Source of the DNA: Flavobacterium sp.
GTDB lineage: Bacteria > Bacteroidota > Bacteroidia > Flavobacteriales > Flavobacteriaceae
Assembly: GCF_027484945.1 (NCBI RefSeq)
Contig: NZ_JAIXRZ010000055.1
Span: 1-60,352 of the forward strand
Direction: 5' to 3'
DNA: 60,352 nt
The position numbers were made by a program, and so were the translations under genes. The notes under the pieces are model-generated. The model was not told the DNA's origin. It searched no databases and was given only the letters and a program-made list of their open reading frames with translations. Positions 1 through 9,816 of the stretch are shown here, piece after piece; within the stretch, counting starts at the first letter, position 1; each line of letters starts with the position of its first letter.

Positions 1-64
1 CGTCTATCGGTTAGGACTCAAGATTTTCATTCTTGCAAGAGGGGTTCGATTCCCCTACGGGCTA
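1..64 (+). tRNA. tRNA-Glu (anticodon TTC), 5' end cut by window
   Basis: The anticodon stem CAAGA/TCTTG (19-23 and 31-35) encloses a 7-base loop with anticodon TTC at 26-28. A T-arm AGGGG/CCCCT with loop TTCGATT follows, then the 3' acceptor strand ACGGGCT and discriminator A at 64. The 5' acceptor strand and the start of the D-arm lie before base 1. No CCA is encoded, so it would be added after transcription. Confidence 0.93.
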
Positions 65-123
65 CAAATTAGTTGTAAATAAGTTTTATAAAATACGTAT
101 TTAGTGTCTCAAATATTTATTTT

Positions 124-183
124 ATTAGTTAAAACCAAAGTGATTAAATTTTAATTGTGGGAGGTTTTTCTTTTTTAACTAAT
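124..183 (+). promoter_or_regulatory. Inverted repeat in the rpsT leader
   Basis: A perfect 11-bp inverted repeat (ATTAGTTAAAA at 124-134, TTTTAACTAAT at 173-183) encloses about 38 bases, including a small AT palindrome (ATTAAA/TTTAAT near 143-155) and a GGGAGG purine patch. It sits 37 bases before the rpsT start. A long-range stem in a ribosomal-protein leader could be a regulatory structure, but this is inference. A possible weak promoter, TTG at 73-75 then 18 bases then TACGTATT at 94-101, would place it within the transcript. Confidence 0.35.
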
Positions 184-220
184 AGTTTATAATAATTATT
201 ACAATTAAATTTAAAAGAAA

Positions 221-472
221 ATGGCAAATCACAAGTCAGCTTTAAAAAGAATTAGAAGTAACGAGAAAAAAAGAGTGCTTAACCGTTACCAGCACAAAAC
301 TACGCGTAACGCGATCAAGGCATTGCGTATGTCAACTGTTAAGGCAGATGCTGCAGCTAAATTGGCAAGTGTAATCGCGATGATTGATAAGTTAGCAAAG
401 AAAAATATCATTCATGATAACAAAGCTTCTAACTTGAAATCAAAATTAACTAAACACGTGAATAAATTATAA
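221..472 (+). CDS. rpsT: 30S ribosomal protein S20
   Basis: The 83-residue, Lys/Arg-rich product begins MANHKSALKRIR and has the family's two-helix basic pattern. S20 binds 16S rRNA early in assembly of the small subunit body. The length matches bacterial S20 (about 83-88). The ATG follows an A-rich leader without a Shine-Dalgarno site, as usual in this phylum. It is transcribed alone, downstream of tRNA-Glu, and ends at a strong terminator. Confidence 0.97.
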   Translation: MANHKSALKRIRSNEKKRVLNRYQHKTTRNAIKALRMSTVKADAAAKLASVIAMIDKLAKKNIIHDNKASNLKSKLTKHVNKL

Positions 473-496
473 TACGCTGTTTTGTAACAAAAACAT

Positions 497-523
497 AGCC
501 TCGAAATTATCGAGGCTTTTTTT
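497..523 (+). terminator. Rho-independent terminator after rpsT
   Basis: Stem AGCCTCGA (497-504) and TCGAGGCT (510-517) with a 5-base loop is followed by a run of seven T (517-523). It ends rpsT; the convergent response-regulator gene stops five bases further on. Confidence 0.9.
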
Positions 524-527
524 ATGT

Positions 528-929
528 TCATTTTAATCCTTCCAAAAGTTCGCGGCTAATTGGTTTCGATAGAAAATCTAAAACCATTGGGTATGACTTC
601 GACTTTTCAATATCTTTTGGATCAATGGTAGAAGAAAGTACAATAACTTTTAAATCAGGAAAATATTCGCCGTATTTATTTTCCATAATTTCATCTAAAA
701 ACTCCCAGCCCCCCATAATTGGCATATTTAAATCGAGAAAAATAAATTCGGGAAGAATGAAATTTTGATCATTATCTAGCGCTACTTTACAATTGGATAG
801 ATAGTTTAAAGCGTCTTCACCGTTTTGAACGCTATCAATAATTTCCGAAAATTCAATCTTTTGGAGCACCTTTTTACTTAGCATTAAGGTTATCGGATCA
901 TCATCTACGCAAAGTATTTTTTTATACAT
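528..929 (-). CDS. Single-domain response regulator (CheY-like)
   Basis: The 133-residue protein consists of one receiver domain. The acidic pocket is CVDDDP (residues 7-12), the phosphoacceptor Asp is residue 66 in LDLNMP, a Ser/Thr switch lies in VLSST, and the conserved Lys is in FLSKPI near 122. There is no output domain, so it must act by protein-protein contact or in a phosphorelay. It starts four bases after the stop of the histidine kinase upstream, so the two are co-transcribed and probably cognate. Confidence 0.93.
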   Translation of the reverse strand: MYKKILCVDDDPITLMLSKKVLQKIEFSEIIDSVQNGEDALNYLSNCKVALDNDQNFILPEFIFLDLNMPIMGGWEFLDEIMENKYGEYFPDLKVIVLSSTIDPKDIEKSKSYPMVLDFLSKPISRELLEGLK

Positions 930-933
930 ACAA

Positions 934-2634
934 TTATTCGTTTTTAAAGGTAATTGTAAAAGTTGTTCCTATTCCCACTTCACTATCGACAGTTATCGTT
1001 CCTCCCATAGATTCTACTTGTGATTTCACCAAATATAAGCCCAAACCTTTACTGTCGGGATTGTCATGAAAACGTTGGTACAAACCAAAGATTTTATCTT
1101 TATGACGTTTTAAATCAATTCCTAAACCATTATCTTTAAAGTATAAATAGATAGTATTGCCTTTGTTTTTTGCAGTAAAGCTTATGTTTAATTGGCGTGA
1201 TGGTTCATGATAACGTAATGCGTTGGTTGTCAAATTTAACAAAATACTTTCAAAATACGATTTGTTTACTTGTAATGTTGGTACTTTGTCAATATCCAAT
1301 TTGATAATGGGGTTCAAATTATTGATTAAAAATCCTAGTTGGTTGAATACGTTTTCAAAGACCTCACGAACCACAATCGGTTCACGCTCAATTGAGGGCT
1401 TGTCTTTAATAATAATTACATTTACTAGATCATTAATGGTCTCGTTTAATTGCTGTGTTGATCGTTCAAATCCGTTGATGATTTCTTTTAGTTCTTCATC
1501 TTTAATTTCGATATCTTCGAGTAATGCGAGCAGCCCACGTAAATTAGATAGGGGTGCTCTAAGGTTGTGCGAAGTAATATAAGAGAACTGTTTTAAATCA
1601 GCGTTATTAAGTGTTAGTTCTTTTATTAATTGTTCCCGTTCTTTTTCTTTTCCTTTTTCTTCGGTAATATCTCTTTGAATAGAAATCCAATGCGTATTTT
1701 GGTTGTCTTTGTTGGTTATCGGGATAAACGTTAAATTAACCCAATATTCTTCATTATTTTTACGCTTATTTAAGGTTTCCATTTTAAATGCTTCTTTTTT
1801 CTTTAAAGCATCTGAAATCAATTTGATATCGCGTTTACTTTTCAAACGGTTGATGAGAATATTAGCTGGTTTACCAATAACTTCTTCTTGAGAATATCCC
1901 GTCATGGTTTCAAAAGCCGGATTAACATAGACAATCCGATCTTCAGGGTAATCGGCATTAGCCAATTCAGCAATGATTACGGTTTCTCTATTTTGGGTGA
2001 TTACTGTTCCTAAAAGTTGTAGCCGTTGTTCTTCCGTTTTTGACTTGGTTACATCTTGCACAGCGCCAATCATTCGAATTACATTATCCTTTTCATCTTT
2101 TACCAGAAAACCCCGGTCAAAAACAAAACGGTAGGTGCCATCAGCTGCCATAAAGCGATATTCATCTTGCCATTTTTCTGACTTTTGCGCGATGTAAGAA
2201 TATAATTTTACAGACATTTTCAAACTGTCTTCCGGATGAATTTTGTCAAACCACCACTGTAAATTATCACCCACCTCTTCTTTATTGTAACCAAAAACAT
2301 CTTGTATCCCTTTGTTCCAAATGAAACTATTGGTCGTGATGTCCCAGTCCCAAATGGTATCGCTAGTTGCTTTGGATACAATTTCAAATCGTTCATTGGA
2401 AACTGCTAATTCTGAAAATTCGTCTTTAAATTGAGCGATATAACTTTCCGATTGGTTAATTTTTTCTGCAACAAAATAGGTGATTAGGCCCGCAATAAAA
2501 ATGCCAAATAGAAGACAAATAGTCAGCTGTGTTTTGAAAGTGTTGAATGTTGTAACTACGATAATACCCCCAAAAACAAGGGATAATACAATAAGAAAAA
2601 AAGGAATCAGATTTTTGTAGTTCACATTTTTCAT
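934..2634 (-). CDS. Membrane PAS-domain sensor histidine kinase
   Basis: The 566-residue kinase has two N-terminal membrane helices (about 10-27 and 36-55) with almost no periplasmic loop, then two PAS/PAC domains (about 85-210 and 215-335), a HisKA segment with the phosphoacceptor His in YITSHNLRAPL, and an HATPase domain with N-box LTTNALRYH, DNGLGID and GLGLYL. Sensing is probably cytoplasmic through PAS. The reading frame stays open to 2817, but that extension would overlap typA and its promoter. ATG at 2634 is preferred because the helix starts there and a TATTTTTG box lies just upstream. It forms an operon with the response regulator. Confidence 0.92.
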   Translation of the reverse strand: MKNVNYKNLIPFFLIVLSLVFGGIIVVTTFNTFKTQLTICLLFGIFIAGLITYFVAEKINQSESYIAQFKDEFSELAVSNERFEIVSKATSDTIWDWDITTNSFIWNKGIQDVFGYNKEEVGDNLQWWFDKIHPEDSLKMSVKLYSYIAQKSEKWQDEYRFMAADGTYRFVFDRGFLVKDEKDNVIRMIGAVQDVTKSKTEEQRLQLLGTVITQNRETVIIAELANADYPEDRIVYVNPAFETMTGYSQEEVIGKPANILINRLKSKRDIKLISDALKKKEAFKMETLNKRKNNEEYWVNLTFIPITNKDNQNTHWISIQRDITEEKGKEKEREQLIKELTLNNADLKQFSYITSHNLRAPLSNLRGLLALLEDIEIKDEELKEIINGFERSTQQLNETINDLVNVIIIKDKPSIEREPIVVREVFENVFNQLGFLINNLNPIIKLDIDKVPTLQVNKSYFESILLNLTTNALRYHEPSRQLNISFTAKNKGNTIYLYFKDNGLGIDLKRHKDKIFGLYQRFHDNPDSKGLGLYLVKSQVESMGGTITVDSEVGIGTTFTITFKNE

Positions 2635-2639
2635 TACTT

Positions 2640-2647
2640 CAAAAATA
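2640..2647 (-). promoter_or_regulatory. -7 box TATTTTTG for the histidine kinase operon
   Basis: On the minus strand TATTTTTG is followed by five bases (AAGTA) and then the ATG at 2634. A start 4-7 bases after the box would give a leaderless or nearly leaderless mRNA. No good TTG -33 box is visible at 17-23 bases. Confidence 0.5.
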
Positions 2648-2746
2648 ACAAAAAAAATACAATACGGTGGGTTTGCGACCAATTTAATCCGAATTAGTTC
2701 CAAGTAAAAGTATGGATACTGTGGTTTTTTTTCGAAAAATAAAACA

Positions 2747-2754
2747 TACCTTTG
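2747..2754 (+). promoter_or_regulatory. -7 box TACCTTTG for typA
   Basis: This is an exact match to the Bacteroidota -7 consensus TAnnTTTG, 18 bases before the ATG at 2773. A T-run replaces a clear -33 element. Because the box overlaps the upstream in-frame start at 2752, it supports ATG 2773. Confidence 0.65.
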
Positions 2755-2772
2755 CACCTTCAAAAAATTTAC

Positions 2773-4578
2773 ATGGAATCGATTAGAAATATTGCAATTA
2801 TCGCCCACGTTGACCACGGTAAAACCACCTTAGTCGACAAAATTATGTACCACTGCCAATTGTTTCGTGAAAACGAAAACACCGGTGATTTAATTTTAGA
2901 TAACAATGACTTGGAGCGTGAACGTGGAATTACCATTACCTCCAAAAATGTCTCGGTTGTTTACAAAGGAACCAAAATCAATATTATTGATACACCTGGG
3001 CACGCCGATTTTGGTGGTGAAGTAGAACGGGTATTAAACATGGCAGACGGGGTTTGTTTGTTGGTTGATGCTTTTGAAGGTCCAATGCCACAAACGCGTT
3101 TTGTTTTGCAAAAAGCAATCGATTTAGGATTAAAGCCATGTGTGGTAATTAATAAAGTCGATAAAGAAAATTGTACTCCAGAGGAAGTTCATGAAAAAGT
3201 TTTTGATTTAATGTTTGAATTGGGTGCCGAGGAGTGGCAGTTGGATTTCCCAACCGTTTACGGATCGGCAAAAAATAATTGGATGTCTGAAGATTGGAAA
3301 AACATAACAACTTCTATCGAACCCTTGTTGGATATGGTGGTTAACAATGTACCAGCGCCAAAAGTGTCTGAAGGTACTCCCCAAATGTTAGTTACCTCGT
3401 TAGATTTTTCTTCGTTTACGGGTCGTATTGCAATAGGTCGTTTGGAACGTGGAGTTTTGCGTGAAAACATGCCTGTTTCTTTGGTTAAAAGAGACGGTTC
3501 TATTCTAAAATCAAAGATTAAAGAACTACATACATTTGAAGGATTAGGGCGTAAAAAAGTGTCTGAAGTACAGGCAGGTGATATTTGTGCTTTGGTCGGT
3601 ATTGAAGGATTTGAAATTGGTGATACAATTGCCGATTTTGAGCAACCTGAAGCATTGAAAAGTATCGCTATTGATGAGCCTACAATGAGTATGCTTTTTA
3701 CAATAAACGATTCGCCATTTTTTGGGAAAGAGGGAAAATTTGTTACCTCACGACACATCAAAGATCGTTTAACAAAGGAATTAGAAAAGAACTTAGCTTT
3801 ACGTGTGAATGAAACCGATGCAGCCGATAAATTTATGGTATACGGTCGTGGCGTTTTACACTTGTCGGTTTTAATTGAAACCATGCGTCGTGAGGGCTAT
3901 GAATTGCAAATTGGTCAACCGCAAGTAATTATTAAAGAAATCGACGGTCAAAAGTGTGAACCAATCGAGGAATTAACCATTGATTTACCCGAAAATGTAT
4001 CCGGAAAAGCAGTTGAATTTGTGACTGTTCGCAAAGGTGAAATGTTGAGTATGGAACCACGAGGAGAGCGGATGATAATTAAGTTCAACATTCCATCGCG
4101 GGGTATTATTGGCTTGCGTAATCAATTGCTAACAGCTACTGCGGGTGAGGCGATTATGGCCCACCGATTTATTGGTTACGAACCCCTGAAAGGTGAAATC
4201 TCCGGTCGTATTAACGGTTCATTGATTTCTATGGAAAACGGAAAAGCAATTCCGTATTCAATTAACAAATTACAAGACCGCGGTAAGTTTTTTGTTGACC
4301 CAAATGAAGACATTTATGAAGGTCAAGTGGTTGGTGAAAATTCTCGTGCTGATGATTTAGTGATTAATATTACAAAAACCAAACAGTTGACCAACTTCCG
4401 TTCGGCTGGAGCCGATGATAAAACGCGAATTGTACCAGCGATTAAATTTACATTGGAAGAAGCATTAGAATACATCCAAAAGGATGAATATGTGGAGGTA
4501 ACCCCTAAATCAATTCGTTTACGTAAGATTTTGTTAAATGAAAACGACCGAAAACGATTTAAAAATTCAATGGCTTAA
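2773..4578 (+). CDS. typA: Translational GTPase TypA/BipA
   Basis: The 601-residue ribosome-associated GTPase shows G1 AHVDHGKTT near residue 15, a switch region with ERERGITI, G3 [15 protein letters not shown]4 NKVDKE, then EF-G-like domains and the BipA C-terminal domain ([28 protein letters not shown]). It acts on 70S ribosomes, in assembly and stress adaptation. Length matches the family (about 600). The in-frame start at 2752 was rejected because it overlaps the -7 box. Confidence 0.97.
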   Translation: MESIRNIAIIAHVDHGKTTLVDKIMYHCQLFRENENTGDLILDNNDLERERGITITSKNVSVVYKGTKINIIDTPGHADFGGEVERVLNMADGVCLLVDAFEGPMPQTRFVLQKAIDLGLKPCVVINKVDKENCTPEEVHEKVFDLMFELGAEEWQLDFPTVYGSAKNNWMSEDWKNITTSIEPLLDMVVNNVPAPKVSEGTPQMLVTSLDFSSFTGRIAIGRLERGVLRENMPVSLVKRDGSILKSKIKELHTFEGLGRKKVSEVQAGDICALVGIEGFEIGDTIADFEQPEALKSIAIDEPTMSMLFTINDSPFFGKEGKFVTSRHIKDRLTKELEKNLALRVNETDAADKFMVYGRGVLHLSVLIETMRREGYELQIGQPQVIIKEIDGQKCEPIEELTIDLPENVSGKAVEFVTVRKGEMLSMEPRGERMIIKFNIPSRGIIGLRNQLLTATAGEAIMAHRFIGYEPLKGEISGRINGSLISMENGKAIPYSINKLQDRGKFFVDPNEDIYEGQVVGENSRADDLVINITKTKQLTNFRSAGADDKTRIVPAIKFTLEEALEYIQKDEYVEVTPKSIRLRKILLNENDRKRFKNSMA

Positions 4579-4600
4579 TTGCTGAATTTGAAATATAAAA

Positions 4601-4626
4601 AAACCATCAGTTCTCGCTGATGGTTT
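4601..4626. terminator. Bidirectional terminator between typA and the T9SS gene
   Basis: Stem AAACCATCAG (4601-4610) and CTGATGGTTT (4617-4626) has A-runs on the left and T-runs on the right, so it can end transcripts from both converging genes. Confidence 0.85.
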
Positions 4627-4633
4627 TTTCTTT

Positions 4634-7600
4634 TTAACGTTTTAAACTAAAATGCCCTTTGGCAATTCTACCATCATCGATTTTAATAGAATACCAATAG
4701 TCATCGGCAAGTGCTTGTTGACCATTATATGTTCCATCCCAACCTTCGCCAAGAGGTGAAATTTGTTTGATAAGCTTTCCAAAGCGGTCAAAGATCAAAA
4801 TTTCGGTATTTGCATGAAAATCAGCGCGCACTCCTTTAATATTCCACGTGTCATTAAATCCATCGCTATTGGGGGTAAAAAAGGTAGGAATTCCTAATAC
4901 CGATACGGTATATTCTGCAATGCCACATCCGTTCAAATCTTTTACATATACGGTGTGAATGCCCATAGGTACCCCCGTAAACAGGTTCGAACTTTGATAC
5001 GGACCATAGGGATAATCAAGACTGTATACATAATCGCCATTTCCAGTTACATTGACTGTTAGTGTATTGATGTCGCTTAAATCGACAACTGTTACCGAAT
5101 CGATCGTAGCAATTACGGAAGTGTTTACATTTATTACTCGGGTTACACTACAGCCCTGAGCATTGGATACCACTACACTGTAATCGCCTTCTTGATTTAC
5201 GGTAAGTGTATATTGATTGGCTCCGGGGACTGCAATTCCGTCAAGAAACCACTGATATGTATACGTTGTGATTAAATTGGGTTGGGTTACACCCGCATTA
5301 AGTGTAACAGTAAAATTGGACAAATTGGTACAAACCAAGGTGTCATCCCAGCCCTGCACATTGGTGTTGACATAAGGAAGAGGATGCACTACAAATGTTA
5401 GAATAGCGGTTACCGGACAGCTAGTATTTATTGGGTTGGTAACCGTTACGATAACATCCTGCGTTCCCGTGGTAAAAGGATTGGGGAGGTTGTTATTGTA
5501 TACTGTACCGTTTGCCAATGTGTAGCTAATTTGCATTCCGGTTTGTCCTTGAAGTATGGTGTTTGTTATGGATGTGGTATCAAAATCATACAAGCCATTT
5601 TGCTGTATCGGGTCAGTTTCATCATCACAAACTTGAAGTGTACTAGCATTAATAGGGAAAATTTCTGGTAGGTCGTCAACAATAAAAGTTATTGTTCCTT
5701 GGCGAAAACAGGGTCCATCAACCGCTAATGTATTGTTGTTTTCGAGACGCACTGTAATTGTTTCGGTCCCATTTACCGTAAAGTTTGCCGGAAAAGGGGA
5801 AGGTATCGAAACTCCCGAGCTTGTAGTATAAGTAATGTTTACATTGGTTTGTCCTTGGAGTAAAGAATTTTGTAAGGTAGCGGTATTGAATGTGTAACTT
5901 CCGTCTTGATCATCATCGCAATGGCGAATTGTGTTGTTACTGCCAACGGTATGAAGGGTTGGTAAGGGTTGAACATTTAAAGTAATATAAGGTCCAAGTC
6001 CAAAACACGCATTATCAACGGTGCTGTCTACCCGTACCCAAATCACTTGTGTGTTGGGATACCCTAGGTTTACATAATTTGATGGGTTGGTAATCGCTAA
6101 AGAATTACCGTTTACATCAGTTTCTGCCAACGCATCGGTTTCATTTTTATAATAAGAAATGGTATATGTCGCTGTTGTTGGAAGTAAGGCTTGAATTTGT
6201 GAAGTGACCGAACTAAAATCAAAAGTAGCAATTCCGTCATTATCGGTATTTTGCGAATTTACATAGTAATCACATTGGGTAAATGTCCACTGGGTACCTG
6301 CAGGTATTTGTGTAGCCGATACAATTAAATTCAAGCGCGCAATCCGAAAACATTGATTGGCATTTTCTACGCGCACCCAAATCGAAGTATTTGATGTAGT
6401 ATATGCGTTTGGATTTGCAATTTGTAACGTAAGGTCATTGGTTTGGGCACCGATTTGTGACGTGAAATAAGTAAAGGTTTCAAAAGCAGCATTTGCCGAA
6501 ATCAGATCGTTTTTTTGCGTTAAGTTAAAACTAGAAATACCATCCGTGTCATCGTCACACTGAACCATTATTAGCGGCGTAGTGACAACAGGCAATGCAT
6601 AAGTAGTCAATGTGGCAGGTGCTGAATTTAATCCGCAAGTGTTGCCATTTCGATTTAAAACTACACGGTATAAATACCCAATCATGCCAGGGGTGACGTT
6701 GCTTACAGTCAAAGTTGCTGTTGTAGTACCATTGTATACTGCCGTATTCGTAAGTGTGTTCCAGGTTAACCCATTGTCCGTTGAAAGTTGCCATTGAAAG
6801 CCATTTATTGGAACTCCAGGGACAACGGTAAATACGGCATTTTGTAACTCACAAACGGTAACATCTTGCGGTTGGGTTGTGATACTAATGGGGGCAGCAA
6901 TACTATAATTGACATTAGGTGTGGTGTATCCTCCGGCCCCTGTAACGCTACCATTCGCTGCAATTGTCGTGGTTCCCGCGCCAATAAAGCCATTAGAATC
7001 GGCATCAGTAAATCCGGCCTCAATAACATCAAAACAACTATCGCCGTCTGCATCAAGAGCCACATAGTTGAAAATTCCATTAGCGTCAGTATCGACTAAA
7101 CTATACGTTAAAATTCCGTTATCGGTGCTTGTTTCTAAACCGTTATGCAATCCATTAGTTCCTACTACAGCGGCATCAATGATTCCGTTTTGATTGGTGT
7201 CGGCAGCACCACTTCCCGATTCTACTAAATCAAAAATTCCATCATTATCAGCATCCAAATCTAAATAATTGGCAATTCCATCGCCATCAAAATCATTTGG
7301 TATATAGTTTATTCCAAAAATATCATCTAATCCGTCATTGTTGGTGTCTGTTCCCGATAATGCCACATAATTGGGTCCTTGCGATTCTACCAAATCTATA
7401 ATCCCATCATTATCTGAGTCAATATCTAAAGCATCGGCTATACCATCATTATCTGAATCTTTCGGAACACAAACCGCATAAAAACGAAATGTGGCTCTAT
7501 TCCCAGCATCATCTACTAAATTTTTATGTTGAATAGTAATTGCTGTAGTCAAATAGGATTGAAAGGAAAAAGTGCCTGTGCCTAAAGCTAATGGGATAGC

Positions 7601-9739
7601 GCTGTTTAAACGAAAACGAATTTCAAAAGAAGAAAATCGAGTAACCCCACTTTCATAAAATCCGTCATAATTGGTGTCGATTAACAATTGATCGTTTGGA
7701 TTCTCAACAGTTATAGTTTGATTTATCGGACAACGAATACTAAACTCTCCTTTGTCATTCATTAAATCGGTCGGGTTGCCTGCTGCGGCATATTCCATAC
7801 CTAATGAAATGGGTTGAGCAAAAGTGAGTTGGTAATTAACCCAATTGGTCTTACCCGCAGGAACATCTGTTACAAACGTTCCGTTGGCAGAAGTTGTAAG
7901 CGGATTGGTACTGGCCGTAGTGGAAGTGGTCATTGAACCCACAAACGTATTTGTGTAGTTCCCAACATTCACAGACCCTGAAATCGGATTGGATAAATTA
8001 AGATACTGACTGCCGTATGATTCCGTGCAATTGGCAATACCGTCATTGTCCATATCCAAATCACTATTGTCGGGTACATAATCATTATCCAAATCGGATG
8101 GACAAGTACTTACCGGAAATTCATCCGAAAACAAATCAATGCCACAACTGGATAAACCGGCTTTCACTTTATAATATCCGGGTTGGGTAGGGGTGTAACT
8201 ATTACTTAGGGCTCCAGGAATTGGAACATTGTTCAAAAACCATTGGTAGGTGTCAAATCCACTTTGGGCATTGACATTCAACTGAACATTGGGAATACAA
8301 TTGGTTAAATTGACATTGACTTCTTGAAAAACAACTTCAGGTTTGAAAACAAATCCCGAATAATAGCCTCCAAAAGTAGCCGCTCCGTCACTTCCATAGG
8401 CCGCCAAATATAATTCTGATGTAGAATATACCGAAACATTTCCGATTAGGCCGCTAATTATATAACATTCATAATTTGGATTTCCAATTACGGCGGTGGG
8501 ACCGCTTACACCAAATTGGGCCGCTAGTCCAGCTAAGGTATAGGGTGTGCCGTTAATAATAAAATTAAGCGTTGATCCTGTTTTTGTAGTGATCGTAGCA
8601 CGTCCATTAAAACTTCGGTTCCCAATTCGCTCGATATACGGGATGTTATCCAACGATTTTGGGGTTTGGCAACTTAAAGGGGGAACAAAGAATAATTCCT
8701 GATTCGCTTGGTTGTTCATAGAATTATCACCTACCGATTGATAAGCGAATATATTTTTATCCGAGCGAACGTATAAATTTCCATTTGCATTATAATCAGC
8801 GCCTGTAAGCGAAATGTATTGTCCGGCATTTATCGTATAATCGGGAACTGTATTGCCGTTTAGAAACAGTTGGGTGTTGTTTTCATGGGCAATTAAAAGG
8901 ACGCGTTCTACATTGTTCATCCCCGTACTTTTGATAAAAATATATTCAGTACCGGTACGTTCAACCGATACAATTTGATCAAAACCGGTATCGATATTGC
9001 TCATTTCGCCATTGGTTCCCCCAATCGAACCACAATTGACAGCTATAGGTTTATCCGACGATACCAATGCTCCAATTAATGCGTCACGATTAGCGTTTAG
9101 CGGACCTTGAACCGCGATGATAAAGGTTTCACCACTGTTTAACAATACAGGAGGTGGGGTATTACCGACGGTTGGATTATTTACCAATTCGGCCCCAGTT
9201 TTAATATCACTAAAAGATACTGTTGTATTGTTTTCTGTTGCCATAATAGCAATAAAGGTGTAATGACGCGGTGAATACGCATTAATGAGGGTATTGGTCA
9301 TTCCGCCTATACGAAATTGTGTGCCTAACGCAGCCATTCCTTTAGAAACCACACAACCTGCCTGATTGCCCGTTTGATCAATTATTCGCCCGGATACAGA
9401 AATTAAGTCTTCTGCCTCAATAATGTAACCAGCATTTTGAAGAATCACATTGGCATCCATTTGGTCAACGACAAACTGACTCGGGTTTCCACTTGAGGTT
9501 GTATCAAAAATATAAGGATTATCGCGGGAAACGGTACCTATCACATTGGTACTTCCCAATTGCTTTATAGTAAATTGAACCGGTGTAATACTTGGCGTAG
9601 AGATATACAAGTACTTTTCATTAATCGGCATGTCCTGCGAACTGGACAAAGGTGGTAAATAATGGGTCTTACTGAATTGAGCCAAGCTAAGCACTGGCAT
9701 TACGAAAAATAGCAGTAAGGAGGTAATTGTATTTTTCAT
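4634..9739 (-). CDS. T9SS type B (CHU_C) large modular surface or secreted protein
   Basis: This is a 1701-residue protein. A signal peptide (about 1-20, ending LSLAQ) is followed by an IgGFc-binding-like N-terminal region (about 40-465), an Ig-like segment with YQWFLNN, several Asp-rich DxDNDGI thrombospondin type 3 calcium-type repeats (about 548-570 and 765-930), more Ig-like modules, four related modules each opening with a Cys-Asp-Asp motif, and a C-terminal gliding-motility/CHU_C domain (about the last 85 residues, FFTPNSDGFNDTW and WDGTYNGQ). CHU_C directs secretion through the type IX system and surface attachment. Function is likely adhesion or matrix binding; no catalytic domain was recognised. 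It is monocistronic between a terminator and the ABC genes. Confidence 0.9.
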   Translation of the reverse strand: MKNTITSLLLFFVMPVLSLAQFSKTHYLPPLSSSQDMPINEKYLYISTPSITPVQFTIKQLGSTNVIGTVSRDNPYIFDTTSSGNPSQFVVDQMDANVILQNAGYIIEAEDLISVSGRIIDQTGNQAGCVVSKGMAALGTQFRIGGMTNTLINAYSPRHYTFIAIMATENNTTVSFSDIKTGAELVNNPTVGNTPPPVLLNSGETFIIAVQGPLNANRDALIGALVSSDKPIAVNCGSIGGTNGEMSNIDTGFDQIVSVERTGTEYIFIKSTGMNNVERVLLIAHENNTQLFLNGNTVPDYTINAGQYISLTGADYNANGNLYVRSDKNIFAYQSVGDNSMNNQANQELFFVPPLSCQTPKSLDNIPYIERIGNRSFNGRATITTKTGSTLNFIINGTPYTLAGLAAQFGVSGPTAVIGNPNYECYIISGLIGNVSVYSTSELYLAAYGSDGAATFGGYYSGFVFKPEVVFQEVNVNLTNCIPNVQLNVNAQSGFDTYQWFLNNVPIPGALSNSYTPTQPGYYKVKAGLSSCGIDLFSDEFPVSTCPSDLDNDYVPDNSDLDMDNDGIANCTESYGSQYLNLSNPISGSVNVGNYTNTFVGSMTTSTTASTNPLTTSANGTFVTDVPAGKTNWVNYQLTFAQPISLGMEYAAAGNPTDLMNDKGEFSIRCPINQTITVENPNDQLLIDTNYDGFYESGVTRFSSFEIRFRLNSAIPLALGTGTFSFQSYLTTAITIQHKNLVDDAGNRATFRFYAVCVPKDSDNDGIADALDIDSDNDGIIDLVESQGPNYVALSGTDTNNDGLDDIFGINYIPNDFDGDGIANYLDLDADNDGIFDLVESGSGAADTNQNGIIDAAVVGTNGLHNGLETSTDNGILTYSLVDTDANGIFNYVALDADGDSCFDVIEAGFTDADSNGFIGAGTTTIAANGSVTGAGGYTTPNVNYSIAAPISITTQPQDVTVCELQNAVFTVVPGVPINGFQWQLSTDNGLTWNTLTNTAVYNGTTTATLTVSNVTPGMIGYLYRVVLNRNGNTCGLNSAPATLTTYALPVVTTPLIMVQCDDDTDGISSFNLTQKNDLISANAAFETFTYFTSQIGAQTNDLTLQIANPNAYTTSNTSIWVRVENANQCFRIARLNLIVSATQIPAGTQWTFTQCDYYVNSQNTDNDGIATFDFSSVTSQIQALLPTTATYTISYYKNETDALAETDVNGNSLAITNPSNYVNLGYPNTQVIWVRVDSTVDNACFGLGPYITLNVQPLPTLHTVGSNNTIRHCDDDQDGSYTFNTATLQNSLLQGQTNVNITYTTSSGVSIPSPFPANFTVNGTETITVRLENNNTLAVDGPCFRQGTITFIVDDLPEIFPINASTLQVCDDETDPIQQNGLYDFDTTSITNTILQGQTGMQISYTLANGTVYNNNLPNPFTTGTQDVIVTVTNPINTSCPVTAILTFVVHPLPYVNTNVQGWDDTLVCTNLSNFTVTLNAGVTQPNLITTYTYQWFLDGIAVPGANQYTLTVNQEGDYSVVVSNAQGCSVTRVINVNTSVIATIDSVTVVDLSDINTLTVNVTGNGDYVYSLDYPYGPYQSSNLFTGVPMGIHTVYVKDLNGCGIAEYTVSVLGIPTFFTPNSDGFNDTWNIKGVRADFHANTEILIFDRFGKLIKQISPLGEGWDGTYNGQQALADDYWYSIKIDDGRIAKGHFSLKR

Positions 9740-9743
9740 TTGT

Positions 9744-9751
9744 CAAAAATA
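9744..9751 (-). promoter_or_regulatory. -7 box TATTTTTG for the T9SS protein gene
   Basis: On the minus strand TATTTTTG is followed by only four bases (ACAA) before the ATG ending at 9739, so a leaderless transcript is predicted. No clear TTG box was found upstream. Confidence 0.5.
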
Positions 9752-9816
9752 GGAATTACACATCGTTTAGAGGATGTGAATTTTACTATTTTTAGACTAT
9801 TTTAACAATCGTTGGT

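Noticed and set aside
2635..2817. 61-codon N-terminal extension of the histidine kinase frame
   Set aside because: It would overlap the typA start and promoter, and its sequence is not signal- or sensor-like; a -7 box lies just upstream of ATG 2634.
3258..3884. 208-codon open frame antisense to typA
   Set aside because: It lies wholly inside a strongly conserved gene, has no promoter and a Ser/Pro-rich shadow composition.
7200..7460. Repetitive Asp-codon-rich DNA as a possible DNA repeat
   Set aside because: It encodes calcium-type DxDNDGI repeats in the T9SS protein; the repetition is explained at protein level.
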